NCBI GenBank assembly: GCA_964017185.1
Contig: OZ024883.1
Location: 1,612,001-1,676,000, forward strand
Source: Rugalucina vietnamica
Lineage: Eukaryota; Mollusca; Bivalvia; Lucinida; Lucinidae
DNA length: 64,000 nt
Direction: 5' to 3'
The translations under genes were made by a program, and so were the position numbers. Below are positions 46,782-57,273 of the stretch, in pieces (the first letter of the stretch is position 1; each line of letters begins with the position of its first letter). Under the pieces are notes generated by a model, which was not told the DNA's origin, ran no database searches, and saw only the letters and a program-made list of their open reading frames with translations.

Positions 46782-47755
46782 CAGTGAACTCGTCAATAGA
46801 GAATCATCGACAATGGCGAATCACTCGTAAAGATAATGCAGGATTTCTTGGACTTTAGACAAAAATATCATTTATCATATAACTCAGTCATTTACTTTCA
46901 ACTATGCTTTGAGGTTTGATAAAGGAATGAGGTCAAAATTCTTCCGGACATTAAAATCAGGGTTGCTGAAACGTTTGACCCCTTAACGAAGGTGCCTAGT
47001 TTATTGTTCCGCGAAAAGTGACGTTCAGATAAAACGTGTCTCTAACCTCTTTCCTAAGCATTTGATTATGACAATTTTTGCATTATTTCAATGCCTAATA
47101 TCCCTAGTTATGCAGTATGCCTGTTTTTGATAAACGTTTTGACATTGAAGGTAGAAAAAAGCGTGGGAAGATGTACAGGCAAATTCGGCAATAGCGAATC
47201 ACACTTTGTGTAGTCAAAAGAACGTGCACAAAGTACTGATAATCTACCTTTGGAAGGCTTGTTCAGGAACCATTTGGTTTGTTCAATGGCGTAACTAATA
47301 TTGATGCAAGTAGTGGTTTAACCCTCTTGCTTTTAGGCTTACACTGATTCGTTAAAGCAATAAGACAAGCTTAAATCGGTATAATTGATCTTTCCTATAT
47401 GGCATTTGCTGTTGACAGTGAACGTAAGACACAAAAGCAAATTAACATAATCGAACAACATTTAGTTTCGCATTATGATGGCACCATTTGTATGCAAAAA
47501 TCCTCCTTAAAATGGTTTCTTTGGAGCTATATACTGTTTGATTCGCCATTGTCGAGTTTGGTTCGCCATTGTCTAACGCGGGAGGTAACATATCAACAGA
47601 GGTATCTCCCATTAGGAAATTAAATGAATCAAAACCTGTAAAGCTGAGATATGTTTGTTAGCTGTTCTTAGTACGAAATAGAATAACATTCCCGCGGTCG
47701 TGTTTAAAATAATAGCGTTTGATCTCATAATGATTCGCCATTGTCGAGTCCACTG
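46782..47755. mobile_element. 0.97-kb DNA transposon, TA-flanked, CAGTG ends
   Basis: Left CAGTGAACTCG, right (reverse complement) CAGTGGACTCGACAATGGCG, with TA on both sides (46780-46781, 47756-47757). The word tcgacaatggcgaatca recurs near both ends and internally (about 47180, 47540). The end style and TA target fit the pogo/Tigger branch. No transposase. Confidence 0.7.
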
Positions 47756-47920
47756 TACATATAACAATACAAAATATATCAACCATTTTTTTCAAAATTA
47801 CAAGAGACTATCGTTGGTACAAAAAATAAATAAAACATATATATAGCGTCAAAAATATGTTTTCTTTTACTTATGCCTGGTGTAATTGTAATGATTAGAT
47901 CGCTCCTTGGAGTCAAACAA

Positions 47921-47923
47921 TAT

Positions 47924-47990
<67 letters not shown>

Positions 47991-47991
47991 C
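47921..47991. repeat. (TATT)n microsatellite
   Basis: About 17 uninterrupted repeats of TTTA, followed by 'caatatttaaagagggtaga'. Confidence 0.95.
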
Positions 47992-48092
47992 AATATTTAA
48001 AGAGGGTAGACACATTTAGCCAGGTGGCTATTCTACCATGTGGCCCTCTATAAAAATGTACTTCTCGACCGCGGCACATGTATTGTATATTG

Positions 48093-48195
48093 AAAAGGCA
48101 CAAGAAGGCAATGATCAGAAAATGGCGCAATCAGAAAGAAATCCCCACATAATAAACCGAGGGGTGGGAAAAAACTAAAATGACACTTAGGTACT

Positions 48196-48241
<46 letters not shown>

Positions 48242-48305
48242 ATATCGTAAGCCGAGTGGGCAGCTATTCCCCAATAGGCGGCCACTCAGTTACCCGAACA
48301 GAACT
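48093..48305 (-). repeat. R3 family copy with 39-bp A-run
   Basis: Reverse R3 (aaaaggcacaagaaggc ... cactcagttacc). A-run at 48202-48240. Confidence 0.75.
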
Positions 48306-48346
48306 GAAAGTATGTTTTACTGCAAACGTTGTGTTAGTTCCTTAAC

Positions 48347-48605
48347 ATTACGAAAACTCGCCCATGCAATATACAGAAATTTTGTCAGCTGTAAAAAATA
48401 AAAACTTTTTTTTTGGTTGTTGTTGTTTTAAATATCCTTGCTCAAAACATTGATTGTGGGTACACGTTAGAACCGCCTCGGCGAGGCGGTTCTAACGCTG
48501 AGTGCCCACAATCTATGTTTTGGATCAAAATTAAGAAATTAGGTGTGCCCCCCGTATACCACAGTCTTTACTTATCTATATAAAAGTTAAAGGGGGTATA
48601 CATTT
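48347..48605 (-). mobile_element. MITE-2 copy
   Basis: attacgaaaactcgcccatg at the left, core gaaccgcctcggcgaggcgg, 'aaagggggtatacattta' at the right. The far tip is lost. Confidence 0.8.
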
Positions 48606-48858
48606 AAATGCAGATCATGCGACAGCTGTCAGCGAAACTTAAGAAGGGTTGTTCTAGCAGGCTGAATTGCCTACGTTCAACTGTTCATATGCGAATGGAA
48701 ATACTTACCTAACCCAAGGTAGATAAAAAGATCTAAAGCATGATTACACGTCCGTGAAGTTTCAAAAGATTGCCTTGTGTTGTGTGTGCTTCGTTATCCG
48801 ATGGTGTCCAGATTTTTAGCAAATTTTACTGTAGGAATAATATGGAGCTTTTCGTAGC

Positions 48859-49136
48859 ATCAGGAAAACATATCCATGTAATGCATACCCCCTTAAACCC
48901 CACTTTTATGTAGCAAAACTGGGGTATGCAGGGGTATACCTATTATTCTTATTTTTGCTCCAAAACATAGATTGTGGGTACTTGTTAGAACCGCCTCAGC
49001 GAGGCGGTTCTAACGTGTACCCACAATCTATGTTTTGAGCAAAAATAAGAAAAAATATCAAAATTTCTCAGCCGAAAATTTTCAATTTTTAAAGCTAAAA
49101 AAATCTCTGCTTATTGCATGGGCAAGTTTTCGTAAT
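48859..49136 (+). mobile_element. MITE-2 copy
   Basis: atcaggaaaacatatccatg ... gggcaagttttcgtaat. GCAT occurs at the left tip and directly after the right tip, a possible short target duplication. Confidence 0.88.
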
Positions 49137-49461
49137 GCATCTACTGAAACGTGTTACTCTATAGAAAAGGTACTGAAATGAAAATCGACCTATCCTTAAC
49201 AAAATGATTAAAGCTTCAAGGCTGATAATTGCATATAAAAAGTTTATTAAGATAAAAGTTATGACAAACAAATTTTGACGTTTTTGCAGTAAGTCCATGG
49301 AAAAGATTCAACTGGGGCTTAAATTTATTTTGACCAGTTAATGTTTGAGAAAAGTCCAAAATTTAACCCAGAATATGAACCCAGATTTACGATCATGTTG
49401 GAATTGAAAGGTCTTGTAGTACAGAACAATAACACGAATTAATTGATAAGCAATCTCATAT

Positions 49462-49695
49462 GAGCCTGTGCGTGAGAAAACCAACAATTTGCATGGGCGA
49501 AAACAAAGACGCAGATCAGCTTCGCGGTAACCGCGAAGCTGATCAGCGTCTTTGTTTTCGCTACACGGATAGTACATTTCCTCCTCTACTTATACCCAAA
49601 TTTTCAAGATCCTGGGTTTCTTCTGTGACTGTACAGGCTGGTTTGTGTCGGACCTGTTCGGAAACCACATTGTTGGTTTTCTCATGCACAGGCTC
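49462..49695 (+). mobile_element. MITE-1 copy just upstream of sulfatase B
   Basis: gagcctgtgcgtgagaaaac ... tctcatgcacaggctc. Palindrome centre cttcgcggtaaccgcgaag. Ends 55 bp before the sulfatase B start codon. It is open in the sulfatase frame, making a false N-terminal extension. Confidence 0.9.
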
Positions 49696-49696
49696 A

Positions 49697-49704
49697 TTTA
49701 TAAG
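49697..49704 (+). promoter_or_regulatory. TATA-like box of sulfatase B
   Basis: TTTATAAG starts one or two bases past the MITE-1 end and about 47 bp before the ATG. If used, transcription would start near 49725-49730, giving a very short leader. Candidate only. Confidence 0.35.
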
Positions 49705-49750
49705 ACTCGGTCACTACCGGACATACAGTACATACACACGATCAGTCAAA

Positions 49751-51331
49751 ATGTTAAAACTTTCGGAAATTATACAAAAGATATTCATTCTAATAACTGT
49801 GTTACACGTGACCGTAGTTCTTGGACGTAAAAATGTGTTATTTCTCGTGGCGGATGATTTACGTGTTCAGCTTGGTGCATACGATGGACCAAACTTCGCC
49901 TCTCCAATACATCCACAGATGTATACACCGAATCTCGACAAACTCGCTGCCAAGAGCATGGTATTGAAGCGAGCCTATGTGCAGCAGGCGCTGTGTTCGC
50001 CGTCACGGACCTCACTACTGACGGGCCGACGTCCTGACACTACCAAGATCTGGGATTTGGACCACTATTGGCGCCAGGTGGGTGGCAACTTTACCACAAT
50101 ACCACAGTATTTCAAGGAACATGGGTATTACTCCGTTGGGATGGGGAAGATATTTCACCCCAACGCTGCTTCAGGCCATGACGACCCCATATCGTGGTCT
50201 AAGAAATACTGGCACTCTAAACGTACTCCCTGGGAAGACACAAAGAACAGGAGTTGGACCGCGGTGCCTGATCATGAACTAAACCACCATCCTTTAGTTG
50301 ATAAACAAATCAGCAATCACGCATTGTACACACTGCGCAGTCTCGCTGCACACGCCAATCTATCAAGCCACGCCCACAAGCCGTTCTTCATGGCGGTAGG
50401 GTTCCACAGGCCACACCTCCCTTTTGTTTTCCCCGCCTCAATGTTGAATCATTACCCAGAATCTGCGATACATCTACCGGACAACCCATACGCACCAGTC
50501 AACATGCCCGATGAGGCTTGGGCGGCCTACACAGAGCTGAGGAATTTCAATGACGTTAAGGCGCTACATCCGACAGGCAACATAAATACAACGCTACCGG
50601 CTTCAAAAGTTTTAGAACTGCGACGTGCGTATTACAGTGCTGTAACATGGATGGACTATAATATTGGTCGGATTCTTGATGAACTGGAAAAGTTGAATCT
50701 GGCTGACAATACGATTATTTCATTCTTCGGAGATCACGGGTGGCAACTTGGGGAACATGGTGAGTGGTGCAAACATACAAACTTTGATATCGCTACGCAT
50801 GCGCCAATGATGATCCGCGTGCCAGGACTGACGGATAACGGGGAATCAACAGACAAACTGACGGAATTTGTCGATCTTTTCCCGACTTTGGTCGAAGCGG
50901 CGGGACTACCGAAGTTGAATGTCTGTCCACCTGATTCTAGCCATGTACGTCTGTGTACTGAAGGGTCGAGCTTGATGCCGCTGATCAGAAATCCTAGCGC
51001 ACAGTGGAAATCCGCAGCCTTTTCACAATACCCAAGAAATGTGCATGGAGCCCACGGACAGAAAGCTATGGGATACACTATGACAACTAGCCAACACCGC
51101 TATACGGAATGGGTACGTGTAACAAACCTGTATACATCAAGTTATAAGCCAGACTGGAATACTGTATACAGCGTTGAGTTGTACGACCACACCAAAGATC
51201 CCGAGGAAAATTACAACGTCGCGGATGAATCGGGTTATGCCCATATAAGACAACAGCTACACCATTCTCTGAGGTCGGGGTGGAGATCTATGGTGCCTGG
51301 GGGACATGGTACAGCACCCGTGGTTGGATAG
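49751..51331 (+). CDS. IDS-like: sulfatase B: single-exon iduronate-2-sulfatase-like protein
   Basis: 526 residues with no intron. The start is the ATG at 49751: it gives a signal peptide (MLKLSEIIQKIFILITV...VVLG, about residues 1-25) directly followed by RKNVLFLVADD. The open frame continues upstream only through a MITE. Catalytic set present: DD 35-36, CSPSRTSLLTGRRPDTT with formylglycine Cys82 and Arg86, K133/H136 in GMGKIFHP, FHRPHLPF, GDHGWQLGEHGEW and CKHTNFD. Length is close to human IDS (550). It lacks the about 100-residue domain that precedes the enzyme in sulfatase A. Predicted secreted or lysosomal sulfatase; the substrate is not known. Possible retrocopy relative to intron-rich IDS of vertebrates. 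Polyadenylation signal at 51393. Confidence 0.93.
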   Translation: MLKLSEIIQKIFILITVLHVTVVLGRKNVLFLVADDLRVQLGAYDGPNFASPIHPQMYTPNLDKLAAKSMVLKRAYVQQALCSPSRTSLLTGRRPDTTKIWDLDHYWRQVGGNFTTIPQYFKEHGYYSVGMGKIFHPNAASGHDDPISWSKKYWHSKRTPWEDTKNRSWTAVPDHELNHHPLVDKQISNHALYTLRSLAAHANLSSHAHKPFFMAVGFHRPHLPFVFPASMLNHYPESAIHLPDNPYAPVNMPDEAWAAYTELRNFNDVKALHPTGNINTTLPASKVLELRRAYYSAVTWMDYNIGRILDELEKLNLADNTIISFFGDHGWQLGEHGEWCKHTNFDIATHAPMMIRVPGLTDNGESTDKLTEFVDLFPTLVEAAGLPKLNVCPPDSSHVRLCTEGSSLMPLIRNPSAQWKSAAFSQYPRNVHGAHGQKAMGYTMTTSQHRYTEWVRVTNLYTSSYKPDWNTVYSVELYDHTKDPEENYNVADESGYAHIRQQLHHSLRSGWRSMVPGGHGTAPVVG

Positions 51332-51392
51332 AGGTGTAAAATTCTGTCACAATTGCATGTTACATTGTATTTTACGTGTTTGTGCATATTGC

Positions 51393-51398
51393 AATAAA
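51393..51398 (+). terminator. AATAAA polyadenylation signal, sulfatase B
   Basis: gcAATAAAac, 62 bp after the stop codon; short 3' UTR expected. A MITE-1 starts 49 bp later. Confidence 0.6.
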
Positions 51399-51446
51399 AC
51401 TATACTTCTGCTGTCATAGTACAGTGTTCATTTTCGAAAGTTAATT

Positions 51447-51681
51447 GAGCCTCGACGCGAGAAAACCGGTCTTCGGGGTTTCCGACCAGGTCCGACACAA
51501 ACCGGCCTGTACAAGCTCAGAAAAGGGCTAGAAGCTTGAAATTTCGGATTTAAGTAGAAGAGGAATTGTACTATCCGAGTAGCGAAAACAAAGGCGCTGA
51601 TCAGCTTCGCGGTTACCGCGAAGCTGATCTGCGCCTTTGTTTTCGCATAGGCAAAACTCCGGTTTTCTCGCGTCGCGGCTC
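51447..51681 (-). mobile_element. MITE-1 copy downstream of sulfatase B
   Basis: gagcctcgacgcgagaaaac ... tctcgcgtcgcggctc, flanked by AATT on both sides (51443-51446, 51682-51685). Palindrome centre cttcgcggttaccgcgaag. Confidence 0.9.
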
Positions 51682-52256
51682 AATTAGAAATAGTTATAGT
51701 CTAGATGACCTGGGGTTAGTAACTCGAAAGCATCTTAAGTTCCCCTACGACATACTTACATGTACATGTACGATGGTCTAAAGATGATCAACATAAAATT
51801 CACACTCTGGCTTTTCCAGTTACTCAAAGCTACATGTATCGTAACTTTTTTTTAAATAAAAGGTGCCACTTCGTAAGATAAGACGACGCTAAGGTTGGCT
51901 TGAGTTGACCGTAAAGTTACAATGCTGTTACGTTGCCACCGTAACTTAAGGTCTTTTTCAGTTATTCACCATAATCCCTAAGAGATACTTAAGTTGGTCT
52001 TAAGTTGATCGTAAGCTTAAGATGGCTTTGAGTTACTAACGCCAGCATTCTTAACAATATGTGTCTGTCTTTATGTTGCCTAGCATCCAAGTAATCAATT
52101 GTGGTCATGTAGGGACTGTTGCCGTTTTAACAATAAATAATTTAGGCAAAAGTATGCCCAAATTACCAATGTGGCAATAAGAAATTATTACTTCTGAAAA
52201 TTTTGAACCAACCATTTTGACCTTTCTGTTCTTGCATTCCACTTCCATTCAAAAAG
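51682..52256. other. no gene seen
   Basis: Repetition of 'cttaagttg(g/a)' and 'gtaacttaa' near 51880-52030 but no recognised element. Confidence 0.35.
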
Positions 52257-52335
52257 TTTTGTTTGTTAGTGGCTTAACGTCCCAGTAAACAGCCATGGTC
52301 ATGTCGGGATGTTCATTCAGATCATGTCATGATTT
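52257..52335 (-). mobile_element. SINE 3' fragment
   Basis: 'ggcttaacgtcccagtaaac' and 'gtcatgtcgggatg', reverse of the SINE tail. Confidence 0.5.
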
Positions 52336-52477
52336 GCAGTAGGTTTGTTTGAAGAACTTGTGGCCCAACCCCATTGCATGCATGTACATGTAAACAGTTG
52401 CAATAAAATATCTTTAAACTAGGTTTTTAGGGCTCATGCCCCTAATGCTACCTGCTAGATTTCAAGAAGAACCCCTT

Positions 52478-52575
52478 TGCTCCTTTGTTTATTTGAATTG
52501 ATGCTTTACATCCCAGTCAACAGCTATGGTCATGCTGGGATGTGGCCTCCATTTAATGGGACTTATACTCAACAT
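52478..52575 (-). mobile_element. SINE 3' fragment
   Basis: 'ctttacatcccagtcaacag' and 'atggtcatgctgggatg', a second reverse tail fragment 150 bp from the first. Confidence 0.5.
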
Positions 52576-52604
52576 AAGGATGACAGTACAAACAAAATGT
52601 GCTT

Positions 52605-53160
52605 ACAAAATATCACCCCAAGTAATAACCTACTGTCCATACACCATCTGTCAGAAACTGCATTTTTCAAAATCTCTTTTCTGAAACACCTCAAGAAAAA
52701 TATAATTAATTCAAGTCACCTTTTTGCATGTCAAGAGTCATACAAAGTGTTGGAAAAAAATTGAAATCTGTTACCAAATAAAAATTTTATGCTAGAATTT
52801 AATTTCGAACAGACTTTTTTCCATTGTGAAAATACATGTATAAGCAAGGGAAGTATCTATTTTCACTGAAAAAAAATCAAAATTATTTTTCATTTAAAAT
52901 GCACCAAAACAAACTGCATAGTATCCATAGCTGAGCTCTAAACTCTTAAAATTATTTCTTAAATATGTTTGATTTTCAGTTTTGAGGTATTTGGATTACC
53001 TCCCTTGCACATGCAAAATGCCTATTCAAGATAATTTTGGGCATATTTTTTTTTATTAATGAGCAGATTTTTTGAGGCACCTTTTAAGACTTTGTTTCAG
53101 AAAAGGGTGATTTTGAAAAAAGCAGTTTCTGAAAGATGGTGCAGGGACAGTAGTAAACGA
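52605..53160. repeat. about 75-bp inverted repeats around 390 bp
   Basis: 52610-52695 ('ctactgtccatacaccatct', 'cagaaactgcatttttcaaa') pairs with 53085-53160 ('tttgaaaaaagcagtttctg', 'agatggtgcagggacagtag'). Possibly an R4-associated element. No coding frame. Confidence 0.55.
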
Positions 53161-53224
53161 TTCCAATATACATGTATAACTATTGAGGCTTTGCATGAAA
53201 TTTGGCTGCCATGGAAAAATGTCT

Positions 53225-54690
53225 TGGTATGGGTAAACAAACCAGAGGACCAATGGTCCTGTAAACTCTCACCTGGGATCTGAGATATACCAATAAATTT
53301 GTTTGACTATAATGTTATATACATGTATGTATATAGCCCCAAGGCAGGGCCAGAATAACCCCTGGCGTCAATTTCTTTCTCAAAATGATAAATATTCTGT
53401 CCATTTGCCCATTCCCTGAAGTTTTCCCCTTCAATGACATTTTAACAGCTTTTTGCAATATGTGACCTAACTTGACCTTGCCTTAAAACTCGTCATGGTC
53501 ATCACAGGGTCATGATTTATAAAACACATTGTAGTACTATGGACCGAACTGCTACATGTTTAGTTTCATTGCAATAGGTTCAGAAGTTCCAGACAAGAAG
53601 ATGTTTGAAGGGTTTTTACCTTGTAAGGGCATGGTGGCCATCTTGGTCATGTGACTTGGATTATTTATAAACACATTGGTTCCCACTTCCTAAAAATGCT
53701 TCCTTTAAATTTGGATTTGATTGGCCAAGTGGTTTCAGAGAATATCTTTGAATATATGTATATTGCCCCAGGGCGGGGGCATACCAACCCCAGCGGTCCA
53801 ATGTTTTTCAGAAACAAATATCTTCAGTTCATTTGCCAATTTCCTGCAGGTTTTTCCTTTCAAATGGCATTTTAACAATTTTCCTCATTTAAATGCACGG
53901 GGGCCTTGCCGTAAAATAGGTCCAGGTTATCCAAAGGTCATAATTTATAAACACATTGTAGTACTCCAGTCCCCAGTGCTACATGCCAAGTTTCGTCGAA
54001 AACGGTCCACCGGTTCCGGAGAAGAAGATTTTTGAAGGGTTTTACCATATGTGGGCATGGCCGGTATCTTGGTCATGCCACCTGGATTACTTACATTGGT
54101 TAACCCATCGTATAGATGCTTCACATAAAATTTGGCTTTGATTGGCCAAGTGGTTTCAGAGGAGCAGATGTTTGAATATTATGGAAATATACATGTATAT
54201 ATATTGCCCCAGGGTGGGGGCATATGAGCCCCTGGGGTCGTTTTTCATCAGAATAATCAAAATTCAGTCCTATTGCCAATTTTCTGCAAGACTTTAAATG
54301 GCATTTTAAAAGTTTTCCCCATTCAAATGCATTGGCGACCTATGTTGACCTTGCCGTAAAATAGTCAAGGTCATCACAGGAACATGATTTATAAATACAT
54401 TGTAGTACTTGATTTATCCATACTTCATGTCAAGCTTCGTTGAAATCAGTTCACAGGTTCTCGAGAAGATTTTTAAATATTTTTACCACATATGGGTGTG
54501 GCGGCCATCTTGGTCATATGACTCGGATTATTTATACACACATTGGTTCTCCCTGCCTATAGATGCTTTATATAAAATTTAGCCAAGCGGTTTTAGAGGA
54601 GAAGATCTTTGAAATTGTGGACGGACGCCAGATCATGGCCATCCTATAAGCTCACCTTGTGAGCCTAACGGCTCATGTGAGCTAAAAATC
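53225..54690 (-). repeat. R4 family copy, long, with three internal units
   Basis: From 'agaggaccaatggtcctg' to 'aaggtgagctt' (on the minus strand) and agctcac. Three units of about 430 bp starting 'tatattgccccagggcgggg' or similar at about 53330, 53760 and 54190. Blocks 'ggccatcttggtcat' and 'tttcgt(c/t)gaaa' present. Confidence 0.75.
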
Positions 54691-54865
54691 CCAGAGAGGT
54701 ATTGCATTGTGCAGGTTTCTTTAATTTTAAAGTAGGTCACATGAAAAAGCAAGATGAAGAAAACATAATAACTGACATGTTTATTCACCAAGTATTGCAC
54801 ATTTGGAGAATTTAAAATAATAAATTACATATTTTACATCATAATACATGAAACATTAAAACAAG

Positions 54866-55103
54866 ACCAGTTGTTCAGAATTAACGATGTTGTTAGTTAA
54901 CGATTCGCTAAAATTTTAAATGGCAATATTACAAATACTCTGTTGTGTGTTGTTGAAAATATGTGAGAATCCTTTGCAAAAGGATTCTCACATATTTTCA
55001 ACAACAAATAACAGTGTATCTGCTTTTGAAGACGATATATAGTTAACAAATTGAGGGCTTAACAACAGAGTTAAGCTAACAAAGTTTTGAACAACTGGGC
55101 CCA
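54866..55103 (-). mobile_element. MITE-4, copy 2, with inserted palindrome
   Basis: accagttgttcagaattaac ... gttttgaacaactgggcc. Compared with 2440-2634 it carries an extra near-perfect hairpin (54950-55006; arms gttgttgaaaatatgtgaga...). Confidence 0.7.
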
Positions 55104-55823
55104 GAAGTGCACATAAAAGCAGTCATAATCCAAGACAATCTTAGGCAATGCTTACAGAGCTGTTATATACCAATCTAAAGTTCTTTCTGGTATTATGTTT
55201 TTATAAATTTCCTTCAAAGCCAAAACCATAATTAAAATTATTCACAAATCCCTGATCCTATCAGTAAAATTTATTACTAAGCAGCTTAGCATAATTCAGA
55301 AACATGCATCATGGAGAAATTGTCAAACACAATTATCCTCATTTAAAATCAATATTTGCATCAGGTAGTTGGGTATAATCCTTGCACTGTTCGTTGTCGT
55401 CTCCTCTGACCTGCATTGTCCCGTTTACCTGTTTATTTAACAGAACTCGGAACCAAAAGAGACCTTTGACATAACATGCTTACATAAAGGGGATTATAAC
55501 TTTTCATATTTTGTTGATAAGAGACAGACGTATTGCAGAATGAAAAATCAGTTTAACATGAAAATGTTCAATATTAGTTTATGTTCAGAAATGAACAAGA
55601 ATAGGACAAAACTGCAGTGTTTTAAAAAGTTACATCTGTCAGAAAAGAATGTGAAATTTATGAATTTAGAAAATGAACAACCACTAGAAAGAACTTTGAC
55701 AACATTTAAAGCACCATTCAAAGCCAGAGAACTATTTCCTTACTCTATCTTCTACAAAAACTTCTTATGAGTTCCGTAGAGACAAGGCTTATACAAGATG
55801 TGGTAAGTTCTAAAGAACAATAC
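55104..55823. other. no gene seen
   Basis: No recognised element. A 76-residue open frame at 55540-55770 has no domain. 'acaagatgtggtaagttcta' near 55793 is repeated at about 56119. Confidence 0.35.
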
Positions 55824-56093
55824 CCATTAAGAAAACTTGCTCATGCAATATAGAGATTTTTTTTCAACCCTAAAAATAGAAAAATTAATCGGAAAAAGTT
55901 TGATAGGTTTAACATGTTTGCTCAAAAAAAAATGATTGTGGGTATACATTAGAACAGCCTCACCGAGGCGGTTCTAATATGTACCGACAATCTTTGTTTT
56001 GAGCCAAAAAAAAAAGAAGAAGATAAATATCAAAAATTTTCATTTCCACAAGTTTAAAAATCTCTGTATATTGCATGAGCGTGATTTTGTAAT
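55824..56093. mobile_element. MITE-2 derivative with two like ends
   Basis: Left cattaagaaaacttgctcat and right gcatgagcgtgattttgtaat are both the 'gggcaagttttcgtaat'-type end, so the whole element is a palindrome around gaacagcctcaccgaggcgg. It is flanked by two copies of a gacaaggc...acaagatgtggtaagttctaaag segment. Confidence 0.75.
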
Positions 56094-56258
56094 GGACAGT
56101 TTTGTTGTGACAAGGCACATACAAGATGTGGTAAGTTCTAAAGTACAGTGCCAAAGGAAATACAGCAATTTTATGACATTAAAATTGTGATAAATGTATA
56201 TCATTTGGGGATTATAGTGGACTGTCTATGTATGTTTCCATTGAGGTAGAACATATTT

Positions 56259-56484
56259 GAGCCGCCACATCAAAAAACAAACAATTTGCATATGCGAAAA
56301 TAAAGGTGCAGTAACTACATACTCAGCTGATCAGCATCTTAGTTTTCACTTCTCTGATAGTGCAATGCCTCTTCTTCTTAAACCTGAAATTTCAAGCTTT
56401 TAGTCTGTGCCTGTAATTGCACAGAAAGGTTTATGTAAGACATGGTCGAAATCCCAGACTGCTGGTTTTCTCATGCGATAGCTC
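56259..56484 (+). mobile_element. MITE-1 copy, decayed
   Basis: gagccgccacatcaaaaaac ... ctcatgcgatagctc, flanked by ATATTT on both sides (56253-56258, 56485-56490). The palindrome is largely lost (gcgaaaataaaggtgcag). Confidence 0.75.
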
Positions 56485-56557
56485 ATATTTCATAGTCTTT
56501 TAAGCCATTTCCAGTACATATATATACTTCACATGCACATCTTATTATTGTTAAACC

Positions 56558-56840
56558 ATCAGGAAAACATGTCCATGAAAAGTAAACCCCCTTGAACCCC
56601 ACTTTTATGTAGAAGAAATGGGGTTTGCATGGGTAAACCTATTTTTCTTATTTTTGCTCTAAAACATAGATTGTTGGTACTCGTTAGAACCGCCTCCCCG
56701 AGGCGGTTCTAACTTGTACCCGCAATCTATGTTTTGAGCAAAAATAAGAAAAATATCAAAATTTTTCCAATGACAATTTTCATTTTTTTTTTTTACAACA
56801 TTTAAAATCTCTGTTTATTGCTTGTGCAAGTTTCCGTAAT
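56558..56840 (+). mobile_element. MITE-2 copy
   Basis: atcaggaaaacatgtccatg ... gtgcaagtttccgtaat. Core gaaccgcctccccgaggcgg. Confidence 0.87.
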
Positions 56841-56920
56841 GATTAAGAAACACAATCATGAACTACACACATACTATATGAGCTTATTTTATGCAAACTG
56901 TACACAAAACAAACAAAGTA

Positions 56921-57180
56921 GCGGCCCCCCGAGGCCGAGCGGTTAAGAGCGCTGTTTCTTAATTACTCAATCATCTCACCACTGAATCTGGTGTGGGTTC
57001 GAGCCCCGCTCTGGCCACATGTGAGACAATACAAGTTCTGCTTGCGGGTATGGCAGGTGGTTTTTCTGGGGGTTCTCCTGTTTTCGCCCCACCTACTGAT
57101 TGGCCCGTCACATGTGAGCTGAAATAATCTTGAAAGGGAAGTAAAACTGAATTGAAAAAAAAAAAACAAACAAAAAAACA
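56921..57180 (+). mobile_element. tRNA-derived SINE, near full length
   Basis: tRNA-like head with an A-box-like ggccgagcggttaagagc and B-box ggttcgagccc (about 56996-57006), a central region 'gggttctcctgttttcgccc', and an A-rich tail. 'acaaacaaa' before the head and after the A-run suggests a target duplication. The head has no coherent anticodon stem, so it is not a working tRNA gene. Confidence 0.75.
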
Positions 57181-57273
57181 AGGGAATAAAGCTGATGTAC
57201 AACACCTCTTACATGACCTCAAACTGTAAAAGTCTGTAAGTTTGAAAATTTTCGAATATAGGGATCAACCATG

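Noticed and set aside
49460-49750. In-frame N-terminal extension of sulfatase B (about 97 residues)
   Set aside because: The sequence is a MITE-1 copy. The true start at 49751 is followed by a good signal peptide and then the conserved sulfatase start.
56921-57010. Functional tRNA gene
   Set aside because: A- and B-box motifs are present, but there is no proper anticodon arm, and a SINE body with A-tail follows.
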